DNA of 8,138 nt from an uncultured Clostridia bacterium (GCA_947174175.1 CAMWHW010000037.1:1-8138), one strand, 5' to 3'. Positions 1-6,562 are shown, numbered from the stretch's first letter. Made by a program: numbers and translations. Notes: generated by a model from the letters alone, not told the origin.

Positions 1-350
1 GGCGCGTCCCACTGACCGTTCTTCTTGGCTTCCTCGATTTTCTCTCTGCCAAAGTCGGTCATAAGTACGCGCTCTTCGAGGCTCTTGACCAGCGCCTTGT
101 TTTTATCCGACCACTTGCTATTCGCCCTGCGCTCGGCAAAATATTTCTTGTAAGTCTTGTCGTCAATGCTCTGCATTTGTCCGTCAATCCAGCCGAAGCA
201 CAGAGCTTCTTCAAGTGCCTCTTCCGCCTTTATAGTTTTTGGACCGCCGCTCTTTCCGAACAGTAGCCAAACGCCCTTGCTTAACTTACAGTTTTCTGAA
301 AGCCACTTTCTGAATTCCTCTCTATCGGCAAACGTCAAAATTTCGTTCAT
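1..350 (-). CDS. YdeI/OmpD-associated family protein, 3'-truncated by the window edge
   Basis: Reading leftward from the ATG at 350-348 gives 116 codons with no stop, so the C-terminal part lies outside the window. The protein starts MNEILTFADREEF and contains CFGWIDGQ followed by an aromatic and basic block (KKYFAERR, SKWSDKNK), the hallmark of YdeI/OmpD-associated proteins, which are usually about 190 residues. The family is called bacteriocin-protection-like, but its biochemical role is poorly known. An AAGAGGA ribosome binding site lies close upstream of the start. The start codon overlaps the stop of the preceding DUF6194 gene in an ATGA arrangement, so the two are probably translationally coupled. 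The family call is from recognisable motifs and is fairly sure; a function is not claimed. Confidence 0.85.
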   Translation of the reverse strand, partial: MNEILTFADREEFRKWLSENCKLSKGVWLLFGKSGGPKTIKAEEALEEALCFGWIDGQMQSIDDKTYKKYFAERRANSKWSDKNKALVKSLEERVLMTDFGREKIEEAKKNGQWDA

Positions 351-796
351 ATCTTCCTCTTTTCAAACTTTTCCTTTGCGTAGGCGTGAGCTTCCGCAAT
401 CAACGGTTTCAATTTTTCAATCGTTTCGGCGGAAGGGTTAAGACAGCACAGCCAACTCATCCAGCCGTACACAGGATGCGGCATAATTTTGTCCGTTTCG
501 GTAAAGTCGAAGTCCATATCCACAACGCCGCCTTTCGGCGGACGGGCGGGAATATGTCCGAATAAACTCAAAAAAGTTTGCTTGCGTACGCCGAGATTGA
601 CACGGTATATCCCCTCTCTGTTCAGGTTTGACGAGCTGTCGTTCTCTCCGTCATTCTCCTTCACGGTAAGAATATAAACTCCGCGTTTCAGTTTGTTTTC
701 GGGGTTGTAGAAAATTCCTCTCTCGCCCCAACTGTTCACAAGTACAACGCCTTCCAGATTTTTAAGGCAGTAATTTATAATTTCATCGGCAGTCAT
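347..796 (-). CDS. DUF6194 family protein
   Basis: A complete 149-residue protein of unknown function. It shows the DUF6194 pattern: an N-terminal helix MTADEIINY, a central strand segment with REGIYRVNLGV (about residues 61-70), then HPVYGWMSW (107-115) followed by NPS and a C-terminal helix rich in Lys and Glu (AEAHAYAKEKFEKR). No signal peptide or membrane segment is seen. The start has a GAGGG ribosome binding site about six bases upstream. The gene overlaps the end of the EFR1-type gene by 14 bases and ends in an ATGA overlap with the YdeI-like gene, so it is the middle gene of a three-gene operon. I recognise the family but not a reaction; neighbours give no clear metabolic context. Confidence 0.8.
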   Translation of the reverse strand: MTADEIINYCLKNLEGVVLVNSWGERGIFYNPENKLKRGVYILTVKENDGENDSSSNLNREGIYRVNLGVRKQTFLSLFGHIPARPPKGGVVDMDFDFTETDKIMPHPVYGWMSWLCCLNPSAETIEKLKPLIAEAHAYAKEKFEKRKI

Positions 797-1571
797 TGTT
801 TCCCTCGCCGTTCAAGTATTTTTCTATTTTGCTTTGCTCGTAAAATTGCTTGCCGATTATCGTTATCGCCTTTTGCGGACAGTTGGAGAAACAGCGGTAG
901 CACATAGTGCACTTGCCGTTGAACGTAACCTTGCCGCCCTCCACGTGGATATTTTTCATCGGACAGACCGAAGCGCACAGACCACAGGCAACGCACTTGC
1001 TTCCGTCCGCCTTTACTCCGTCATAATACTTTTTTGTTTTATTGGGAAAATAAAGCCGCTGTCCGAACAGACCCGCAACATGATAGAAAAAGCCCAATCC
1101 CTCTTTCGGGTATTTTCCGCGCTTGATTTTATCGGCGGCTATAACGATTTTGTCGTCAGCTTTTTTAATCAGTTCACGGTTTTTATTGAGCGGCTTTTTC
1201 AGCAGTTTGACGTCGCCTATACAGTCGGGCATTTTAAGGTGCAGACCGCCGACAACCTTTGCCCCGTACTTTTTAAACAGTCTTGCCGAACAGCCCGTGC
1301 CGTCGCCGCTGAACAAACCCATAGTCGCAATGATAAAAACACGTCTGCCCCGCCATATGTCGGCGTTATCGCAAATAAAGTCCCTGACGATTTTCGGCAG
1401 ATTGGAATAGTAGACGGGATATGCGAAAACTATTTCGTCCGCAGTTTTGACCGCCTCCGTTGCCGCAGAGTCTTCTATCGGCAGAGCCTCCGCCTCCACG
1501 TCAAGAGCTTTCAAAAACTTTACTATACAATATTTCGTATTGCCCGTTCCGCTGAAATAAACGCCAACCAT
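783..1571 (-). CDS. EFR1-type flavodoxin / 2x[4Fe-4S] ferredoxin fusion protein
   Basis: A 262-residue cytoplasmic redox protein joining an N-terminal flavodoxin-like domain to a C-terminal bacterial ferredoxin domain. The FMN phosphate-binding loop is FSGTGNTK (residues 6-13). The two cluster motifs are C193/C196/C199/C203 (CVACGLCASVCP) and C221/C224/C227/C231 (CTMCYRCFSNCP), each with the CxxCxxCxxxCP spacing of a [4Fe-4S] site. This architecture and length match the EFR1 family common in anaerobic Clostridia, presumed to move electrons between FMN and iron-sulfur centres for an unidentified partner. The frame is open to 1616, but I choose the ATG at 1571-1569 because AGAGGA lies just upstream and the flavodoxin fold starts there (MVGVYFSGTG). 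It is the first gene of the minus-strand operon with the DUF6194 and YdeI-like genes. Confidence 0.88.
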   Translation of the reverse strand: MVGVYFSGTGNTKYCIVKFLKALDVEAEALPIEDSAATEAVKTADEIVFAYPVYYSNLPKIVRDFICDNADIWRGRRVFIIATMGLFSGDGTGCSARLFKKYGAKVVGGLHLKMPDCIGDVKLLKKPLNKNRELIKKADDKIVIAADKIKRGKYPKEGLGFFYHVAGLFGQRLYFPNKTKKYYDGVKADGSKCVACGLCASVCPMKNIHVEGGKVTFNGKCTMCYRCFSNCPQKAITIIGKQFYEQSKIEKYLNGEGNNDCR

Positions 1572-1716
1572 AAAAATCCTCTTGACCATTATAGCATTTA
1601 ACCCGCTCATAAGCAAGTAAGAAATTTCTTTAAAAAATCTTTAATATATGCCTATACCTGTCAAGTTTTATATGTAATAATAAAAGCCTGAAACTGAAAA
1701 GGAGGTAGTTATAGAT
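1572..1716. promoter_or_regulatory. Divergent intergenic region between the EFR1 operon and the sigma-like gene
   Basis: This AT-rich spacer must hold promoters for both directions. For the minus strand there is a perfect TTGACA -35 hexamer at 1664-1659, but no good -10 at 16-18 bp, so the call is weak. A perfect 12-bp palindrome, AAGAAATTTCTT, lies at 1619-1630 and could bind a dimeric regulator. For the plus strand, AAAAGGAGGT (1697-1706) serves the TTG start at 1717 with an unusually long spacer of about 11 bases; I see no convincing plus-strand hexamers. The spacer may also mark the border between chromosomal genes and a mobile element, but no attachment repeat is visible. Confidence 0.35.
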
Positions 1717-2739
1717 TTGATTAATCCGCACATTCCCGCTTACTATTTTAACCGCAAAAAACAAAACAAGCCTGTCTGCGGAAAGTTCACATATTACTAT
1801 CCTATCGGTAACAAAATAGAAAAATATGAAGTCTCCCCCGAAGTATATAATGCGCTGAAAGAGAACGATGAAGACGAATACGATACTGACCGCAGCGAAC
1901 ACCGCCACCGCACAAATTTTCCCATCTATCATAATGACTATGAAGATATGGAAGACGATGCCGACTACGATCCGTGGTGGAACTATCCCGATAAAAAATC
2001 TTATACCCGTGAAGACGAAATCTGCGAAAGGTTAGACCGCGAAGCGGCGATTGCAGACTATTCGGATGAGCATAAAGCAATTTATCGATATATGTTAGAG
2101 TGGGGATATTCTCAGTCCGAAACGGCAGAGGAACTCGGCATTGACCAAAGCACCGTTTCGCGCAAACTGAAAGAAATAAAAGGTGTTTTGGAAAGGCAGT
2201 TTCTGACCGACGGTACAAACACTGAAACTGACATAGATTTTATCGTTGCGTGGAATGAACTCTGCGCCACAGGTAAGACGAAAAACGACGATGACGTTAT
2301 TCTGGAATACATATTTCGCACGCTTACGCCAAACGATCTGCTGTGGTTTTTATATTGGTTTTACAGTCTGAAAGAGCTTGTCCGCTATATGTTAAAATAC
2401 CTAATAACACGCGAAGCCCACGAGGAAGAAGATATTCAAGATTTTATGAGTAAAGCAAGCTCAAAAGGCAAGAACCATTTTGAAAAATATTACGGAGACC
2501 AACCTCCGCTTTTACAGTGCGTTTACGTAAATTTGCTTTTGGAAGTATGGAGACGGGTAAAAACGTTCCCTGGTGTTCCGAACGGAGAAAACTATTATAA
2601 AGCCGATATAGTATTAGCAAAGACTGTCAAACGGCTGAAAACTTCCGAAGACGAATTCCTTTGCGCTCGCTTCTTCCCCTTCTTGGCGAAAAAGCGATTA
2701 AAGCGCTATGAAGAGTTTATGAAAAAATATAAACACTGA
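1717..2739 (+). CDS. Sigma-70 region 4-like helix-turn-helix protein of mobile-element type
   Basis: A 340-residue protein starting at TTG, with AAAAGGAGGT upstream; no ATG is available near that site. Residues 24-70 (YYYPIGNKIEKYEVS, then a charged stretch and SEHRHRTNF) resemble the N-terminus of the small sigma-like proteins of Bacillota conjugative and mobilizable elements. Residues 50-87 are strongly acidic. A clear sigma-70 region 4-type helix-turn-helix lies at about 121-158: AIYRYMLEWGYSQSETAEEL, then GIDQSTVSRKLKEIK, with QSTVSRKLK as the recognition helix. The remaining ~180 residues are helical with aromatic-rich segments (LLWFLYWFY) and are not recognised. It probably binds DNA as a regulator of the element; true sigma activity is doubtful because region 2 is absent. 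It converges on the defence operon. Confidence 0.72.
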   Translation: MINPHIPAYYFNRKKQNKPVCGKFTYYYPIGNKIEKYEVSPEVYNALKENDEDEYDTDRSEHRHRTNFPIYHNDYEDMEDDADYDPWWNYPDKKSYTREDEICERLDREAAIADYSDEHKAIYRYMLEWGYSQSETAEELGIDQSTVSRKLKEIKGVLERQFLTDGTNTETDIDFIVAWNELCATGKTKNDDDVILEYIFRTLTPNDLLWFLYWFYSLKELVRYMLKYLITREAHEEEDIQDFMSKASSKGKNHFEKYYGDQPPLLQCVYVNLLLEVWRRVKTFPGVPNGENYYKADIVLAKTVKRLKTSEDEFLCARFFPFLAKKRLKRYEEFMKKYKH

Positions 2740-2750
2740 TATTGAATAGC

Positions 2751-2780
2751 AGCCGCCGACGGAATTATCCGTCGGCGGCT
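2751..2780. terminator. Perfect 12-bp-stem hairpin between convergent genes
   Basis: AGCCGCCGACGG (2751-2762) and its exact complement (2769-2780) flank a 6-base AATTAT loop. The hairpin lies 11 bases after the sigma-like stop and 6 bases from the viperin stop. The stem is very stable, but the run of T after it is weak on the plus strand (TTGTTACTT) and absent on the minus strand, so it is an imperfect intrinsic terminator that may work on both convergent transcripts or act as a 3' stabilising structure. Confidence 0.7.
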
Positions 2781-2786
2781 TGTTAC

Positions 2787-3908
2787 TTAGGATGATTTTT
2801 TAAATTTTACCTGTTCGATACATTTTAAAATGCCCGCATACTCGAAATACCGTACAGGCACTTTGTTTGCCCTAGCCGCATCCACCACTTTACCGTAAAA
2901 GGAATGAGAAATAGCATTTGACTGTATCCAAATTTCCTCCGCATTACGAATAACGTCAATGCTGTGCAGGTCCCCATCCTTAAAAAATCTTGCATTGACG
3001 AAACTCTCTTTTAAGCCTTTAATCCACGTCGCATGTCCGCCAAAAATACAAATTTTTTTAGTTAAAACTTCCCGTTTGCTCTCTTTACCGTATCTAGAAT
3101 TAAACTTATCGGAGCTAATAGGCACCCTGCTTAAAATTTCGCTCAGATCTTCTTCGAGACAACTTCCGTAAGTTTTGTACTTGCCTGAATCGTTTAGCTG
3201 GAATTCGCCCTGCGGGTTAATCATAAGATAAGAGTTTTCCAAGCTTTCCGATTTCTCGCAAATGGTCTCATTGCAACATTTATTATGCCGCTTGCAGAAT
3301 TCGTCAAACGCTTTTTTAGTTATGGCGAGTTTCTCAGCACCGTCGTTAATTCCATCAATGATTTCAACTTGCAGAAATTTCAATCTGTCGGGTTTTAACC
3401 TTTTGTAAAACTCGGCCATATCTTCATTAACGTTAAGTTTAGATACTACTGTGTTTATCTTCAGCTTTATTCCGTTACGGTGAATAGCTTGAGTAATCCG
3501 CACTGCTTGCTTAACGGTAGGCGCTTTATTTTTACAGCTTCGACCTATCGTAAGATTAGTTTCGGGTATAGCCGAATCAAGACTTAGCCCTATACAATAT
3601 ACTTTATCTTTCCAATGAGAAATCCGCTCTTCCGTCAGCATACTCCCATTAGTTATAATTGATGCTTTTAAACCGTAAGCATAGATGTATTCAATTAAAT
3701 CATCTAAATGCAAATACAGAAGCGGTTCGCCGCCGGCAAGATTTATCCTTCCATCCTTAATACCGTTTTTTGAAAAGTAGCGTGCAATGTTATCGACTAC
3801 TGAACATGCTTCTTTAAGGGGCAGATCTTTCTTTTCGGGGAATTTCCCGAAGCAATACGTGCAATTATAATTACACGAGTTAGTTAAGTGAAAGTTAAAT
3901 ACGTTCAT
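2787..3908 (-). CDS. Prokaryotic viperin (radical SAM) fused to a C-terminal DUF2325 domain
   Basis: A 373-residue protein with two parts. Residues 1-275 are a viperin-type radical SAM enzyme. The cluster motif is CNYNCTYCF (C12, C16, C19), followed by LAGGEPLL (57-64, SAM binding) and IITNGSM (84-90). Viperin-specific stretches are IGRS (121-124), KINTVVSKLNVNEDM (150-164), NSYLMINPQGEF (225-236) and a C-terminal RYGK, each close to human viperin (KINSVINRFNVEEDM, DSYLILDEYMRF). There is no SPASM cysteine cluster. The family converts NTPs to ddh-nucleotides that end viral RNA chains. Residues 284-367 match DUF2325: KICIFGGHATWIKGLK, NARFF, ISHSFYGKVVDAAR, PVRYFEYAG. Its role is unknown; GGH suggests ligand or nucleotide binding. 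It is second in an operon after the RNase III-domain gene, and its ribosome binding site AAGGAG sits in a hairpin. Confidence 0.92.
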   Translation of the reverse strand: MNVFNFHLTNSCNYNCTYCFGKFPEKKDLPLKEACSVVDNIARYFSKNGIKDGRINLAGGEPLLYLHLDDLIEYIYAYGLKASIITNGSMLTEERISHWKDKVYCIGLSLDSAIPETNLTIGRSCKNKAPTVKQAVRITQAIHRNGIKLKINTVVSKLNVNEDMAEFYKRLKPDRLKFLQVEIIDGINDGAEKLAITKKAFDEFCKRHNKCCNETICEKSESLENSYLMINPQGEFQLNDSGKYKTYGSCLEEDLSEILSRVPISSDKFNSRYGKESKREVLTKKICIFGGHATWIKGLKESFVNARFFKDGDLHSIDVIRNAEEIWIQSNAISHSFYGKVVDAARANKVPVRYFEYAGILKCIEQVKFKKSS

Positions 3909-3943
3909 TTTGAACTCCTTGAAAAATTTTTTTCGGAGTTCAT
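3905..3943 (-). promoter_or_regulatory. Hairpin hiding the viperin ribosome binding site, overlapped by a 12-codon micro-ORF
   Basis: In the mRNA sense, TGAACTCC (3942-3935) is perfectly complementary to GGAGTTCA (3918-3911), which contains the viperin ribosome binding site (AAGGAG, six bases before the ATG at 3908). The 16-base loop can extend the stem through GAAAAA and TTTTTC. Within it an ATG at 3943-3941 opens a 12-codon ORF (MNSEKNFSRSSK) whose TGA (3907-3905) overlaps the viperin ATG as ATGA. A ribosome reading the micro-ORF would open the hairpin and end on the viperin start. The pairing and ORF are seen directly; regulation is inferred. The micro-ORF has only a weak GGAA upstream and may not be translated. 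Confidence 0.6.
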
Positions 3944-3961
3944 ATCATTCCATGCAACAGA
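3935..3961 (-). repeat. Left copy of a ~27-bp inverted repeat flanking the RNase III-domain gene
   Basis: Three blocks here, GGAGTT (3935-3940), TATCATTCC (3943-3951) and TGCAACAGA (3953-3961), are the exact reverse complements of blocks at 6347-6352, 6337-6345 and 6326-6334, with only 1-2 differing bases between blocks. That makes 24 of 27 positions complementary to the operon leader. Weaker similarity continues past 3961 into the end of the gene. Its outer block is also the 5' arm of the viperin ribosome-binding-site hairpin. Confidence 0.8.
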
Positions 3962-6301
3962 TTATTTCTTTAATTCTTTATAATTTTCTTTAACGCTATT
4001 GCCGAATTTTTCAACAGCGCTTTCAAGTCCTTTATGTAAATATTCATAAAAAACCTTATCAACTTCAAAAGACGCGCAAACATCGTCATACAGTTTATTA
4101 TCGCCAAAACTGTTTGTGATATATTGACGTGTTTCACGGTCTTCCGTTTCCAAGACATAAGTCTTAAAAAACTTATCAAAAGCATCCCAAAGCATATTGT
4201 GTGAAGGTTCAAAATGCGAATAAGGCGCGGGGAGTATTCTTGTCCAATAGTCCTTATCGATATTCGAATTTTGATTATCTTCCCAACGATGTTCCTTTGA
4301 AAATTTGTTGGGATAAGTTTTTCTTAGAATTTGTTTTGTAAAATTGATTGCCGTTTGATAGCCACAATCTCTGCATATTGTACCGATTACCATTTCCAAA
4401 GAATCGGCTATATACTTTTGATTATTTTCAAACTGTTCTCTTTCTTGTTCATATGTGTAGCTTTCTCGATCCGCATCAATCAAAAGGTCACTTTCATATT
4501 TTCTCGGCAAAGAATAGGATGACAAATAGAGTTTGTTGATACCTATTTTGTTCGCTATGTCTATTTGTATGTAGGCGCGACTAAAATCATTATGGACTGC
4601 TCCGGCATGCTCTATGTCCGGATCATAGAATAACATTTCAGCGAGTGCAAGACTGTAAACAGCGTCGCCGAGTTGCTCTAAAACGGGGAATCTTTCCGAT
4701 TCTTCTCTGATTGCAACCTTTCTGTCCAAAAGAGCGATGATGTAATCTGATTTGTACTTGTCGGAAATATTTACGCCATGTTGTTTTAAGATAGATTTTA
4801 ATTGGATGTACGCTTCGTTGCGACCTTCCGTATTCCGCTGATAAGAAGTTTTTACCCCTGTTTTTTTCTCTATGAATTGAAATAAATCGTAATATATCTC
4901 AAACATATTAGCAAAACAAGTTCTTTTATCTTTTACTAATTTAAGCATGTAATAGGCTTTCAAATAAAATCTATTCCATATATTTTCAGCGGAAAAATAT
5001 TCGGGGCAATATACGGTAACCGCATCCCTGTCTAAAACTTTACTATGATAACCAAACGTAGGGTAGTCAAAAATATGTTGTATGTTCCACTCGTCAAAAT
5101 CTTTTTCGGAAATGACCTTTTTCCCATTAACGTTACATATCGCTTGCTTTCTCGTAGAAAAAGCAGTGCTTGGAACTTCCACTTCAGATTTTAGAATTTC
5201 TAAAACACGTTCAAACTCGTCAGGATAAATTTCACGCAAAAATTCTTCAACTATCTGTTTGCCTTGAAGCAATTTTTTTTCTGCATCATGTACGCTTGTA
5301 AACGGATAGCACAATTTATCTTCAGAAAGTATTTGCAGATTGTGATAATCCTTAAATCTGTCAAACGTAAATCTGAAAGTCCGCCATTCCAATCCATATA
5401 TGAAATCTTCTTTTTTCAAAAATACAAGCGGTAAAGATTTTTCGATAATTTCTTTACCATATTGCATTTTTGCAATTTCAGTAAAGATATAGTCAAGAAT
5501 CTTTTCTGCATGGCGACGGTCATTAATATCACATATAGCTTCAATAAAAATTATGATATTGAAATCCTTATGATTAGCCCAGAATTCATTATCATTGTAA
5601 AGCGCTTTCTGAAATATGCGATTTATGTCGTCCCGATGGTTTCCGGAAAGTACAAGCATACCCAAGTTGCAATTTCCATTAAGTGCATTAAAATCATACG
5701 AATATTTTTCTTTTAAATACTCGTTTAATTCCGTCTTAACCTTAGAATCAATGTCTACCCATATCCCATAATATCCTGGATTTTTAGCGACTAAATAACA
5801 GTAGCCTTTAACACCTGACGCAATTTTTTCTATCTGTTTTTTTAACGGTAAAAACATCTTCTCTGCTTTCAGTTCTTGAAGCTCGATAAGACGTTTTTTT
5901 ATGTCTCTTTCAAGATATGTTGATAATTTTTTGCCAGCCGAGTTCTGCTCCTGTTGAGATAAAAAACAGATAAATGCTCCCAAAAGAGATCTAAGCAACT
6001 TACTATCGTATTGCCTTCTCTTAAATAATTCTAAACATTTAAGATGTTCTTCTTTCGATAAAACGTCGGCAGCAAAATTTGTCTCTTCTATGCAGAAATT
6101 TAAGATTTCAATCCTATATGCATCATCATTGTTTTCGTCAGCTTTGAAACGTATTTCAATATCAAAAAGAAATCTATATTGATCCCATTTAAAATTTTCG
6201 ACGTTCGTTGCTTTGACTTGTTTTAAAAATTTTTCTTTTTGTTCTTTCGTTACATCAAAAAAGGTTGACCAATCAAGGCCAACCATGTTTCTTTGATACA
6301 T
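3962..6301 (-). CDS. Large protein with a C-terminal RNase III catalytic domain and an unrecognised N-terminus
   Basis: A 779-residue cytoplasmic protein. An RNase III domain spans about residues 490-660. The signature is LEQLGDAVYSLALAEMLFY (541-559), with E542 and D546 matching E41 and D45 of E. coli RNase III. The second half is YIADSLEMVIGTI (630-642), with D633 and E636 matching D114 and E117. The usual E38 position is proline (P539). HNDFSRAYIQIDIANKIG (570-587) matches the conserved Arg/Ala/Leu-rich helix. All four metal-binding acids are kept, so double-stranded RNA cleavage is likely. No typical dsRNA-binding domain follows; the last ~120 residues and first ~490 are unrecognised, mostly helical and charged. 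The frame opens at a GTG at 6433, but I choose the ATG at 6301 because AAGGAAGGTGG precedes it and the GTG has no ribosome binding site. It leads the operon with viperin 53 bases downstream and is markedly AT-rich. Confidence 0.85.
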   Translation of the reverse strand: MYQRNMVGLDWSTFFDVTKEQKEKFLKQVKATNVENFKWDQYRFLFDIEIRFKADENNDDAYRIEILNFCIEETNFAADVLSKEEHLKCLELFKRRQYDSKLLRSLLGAFICFLSQQEQNSAGKKLSTYLERDIKKRLIELQELKAEKMFLPLKKQIEKIASGVKGYCYLVAKNPGYYGIWVDIDSKVKTELNEYLKEKYSYDFNALNGNCNLGMLVLSGNHRDDINRIFQKALYNDNEFWANHKDFNIIIFIEAICDINDRRHAEKILDYIFTEIAKMQYGKEIIEKSLPLVFLKKEDFIYGLEWRTFRFTFDRFKDYHNLQILSEDKLCYPFTSVHDAEKKLLQGKQIVEEFLREIYPDEFERVLEILKSEVEVPSTAFSTRKQAICNVNGKKVISEKDFDEWNIQHIFDYPTFGYHSKVLDRDAVTVYCPEYFSAENIWNRFYLKAYYMLKLVKDKRTCFANMFEIYYDLFQFIEKKTGVKTSYQRNTEGRNEAYIQLKSILKQHGVNISDKYKSDYIIALLDRKVAIREESERFPVLEQLGDAVYSLALAEMLFYDPDIEHAGAVHNDFSRAYIQIDIANKIGINKLYLSSYSLPRKYESDLLIDADRESYTYEQEREQFENNQKYIADSLEMVIGTICRDCGYQTAINFTKQILRKTYPNKFSKEHRWEDNQNSNIDKDYWTRILPAPYSHFEPSHNMLWDAFDKFFKTYVLETEDRETRQYITNSFGDNKLYDDVCASFEVDKVFYEYLHKGLESAVEKFGNSVKENYKELKK

Positions 6302-6324
6302 AGTCCACCTTCCTTTAAAAATTA

Positions 6325-6340
6325 TTCTGTTGCAACGGAA
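6325..6340. promoter_or_regulatory. 16-bp near-perfect palindrome in the defence-operon leader (candidate operator)
   Basis: TTCTGTTGCAACGGAA is symmetric apart from one mismatched pair; the core GTTGCAAC is a perfect 8-bp palindrome. It lies about 24 bases before the start codon of the RNase III-domain gene and overlaps the inverted repeat. A second TTCTGTT-type half (AACAGAA, 6354-6360) pairs with 6325-6331 to form an alternative stem. It could be a repressor site downstream of the promoter or part of a leader RNA structure; the sequence does not decide. Confidence 0.4.
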
Positions 6341-6352
6341 TGATAAAACTCC
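6326..6352 (+). repeat. Right copy of the ~27-bp inverted repeat, in the operon leader
   Basis: TCTGTTGCA (6326-6334), GGAATGATA (6337-6345) and AACTCC (6347-6352) are inverted copies of the blocks at 3961-3953, 3951-3943 and 3940-3935. Both copies lie on the same transcript, so the leader and intergenic RNA could pair. Together they enclose the whole RNase III-domain gene. Confidence 0.8.
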
Positions 6353-6505
6353 TAACAGAACTTTCAAAGAAGGCTTCGAGATTAAAATTAATGTCTTCGC
6401 CGATAGTCTATCCTTCGATATTACGACTACCACATAGGTATTCGTGCGATAATTTTCTTCTGATATCTTGGAAAAGAGTATGAACTTTTATGTTCTGCTA
6501 TTAGT

Positions 6506-6562
6506 AAAATAACACAAAATTATATATTTGTCAATGGATTTCAAGTTTTTTAAACTTTTTTT
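6506..6562 (-). promoter_or_regulatory. Promoter of the RNase III-viperin operon with phased A-tracts
   Basis: On the minus strand a perfect TTGACA (6534-6529) is followed by a 17-bp spacer and TATTTT (6511-6506), preceded by TG to give an extended -10 (TGTTATTTT). Transcription should start near 6499, giving a leader of about 200 nt before the ATG at 6301. Upstream of the -35, two runs of A (6551-6546 and 6562-6556 on the minus strand) are centred 10.5 bp apart, about one helical turn, as in an UP element or bent DNA. The hexamers are seen directly; strength is inferred. Confidence 0.75.

Noticed and set aside
834..1601. Long plus-strand frame opposite the EFR1-type gene
   Set aside because: It is the antisense shadow of a gene with clear flavodoxin and ferredoxin motifs and resembles no protein family.
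1572..1616. 15-residue extension of the EFR1-type protein
   Set aside because: The flavodoxin fold begins at the ATG at 1571, which has AGAGGA upstream; the upstream start has no such site.
2787..3908. Reading the radical SAM protein as a generic SPASM or MoaA-type enzyme
   Set aside because: There is no SPASM cysteine cluster, and the viperin-specific stretches match along the whole core.
6302..6433. 44-residue N-terminal extension of the RNase III-domain protein from a GTG at 6433
   Set aside because: No ribosome binding site precedes the GTG, the extension crosses the inverted repeat and palindrome, and the ATG at 6301 has a good site.
6391..6483. 30-codon plus-strand frame in the divergent region
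   Set aside because: No ribosome binding site, and it runs through the minus-strand leader of the defence operon.
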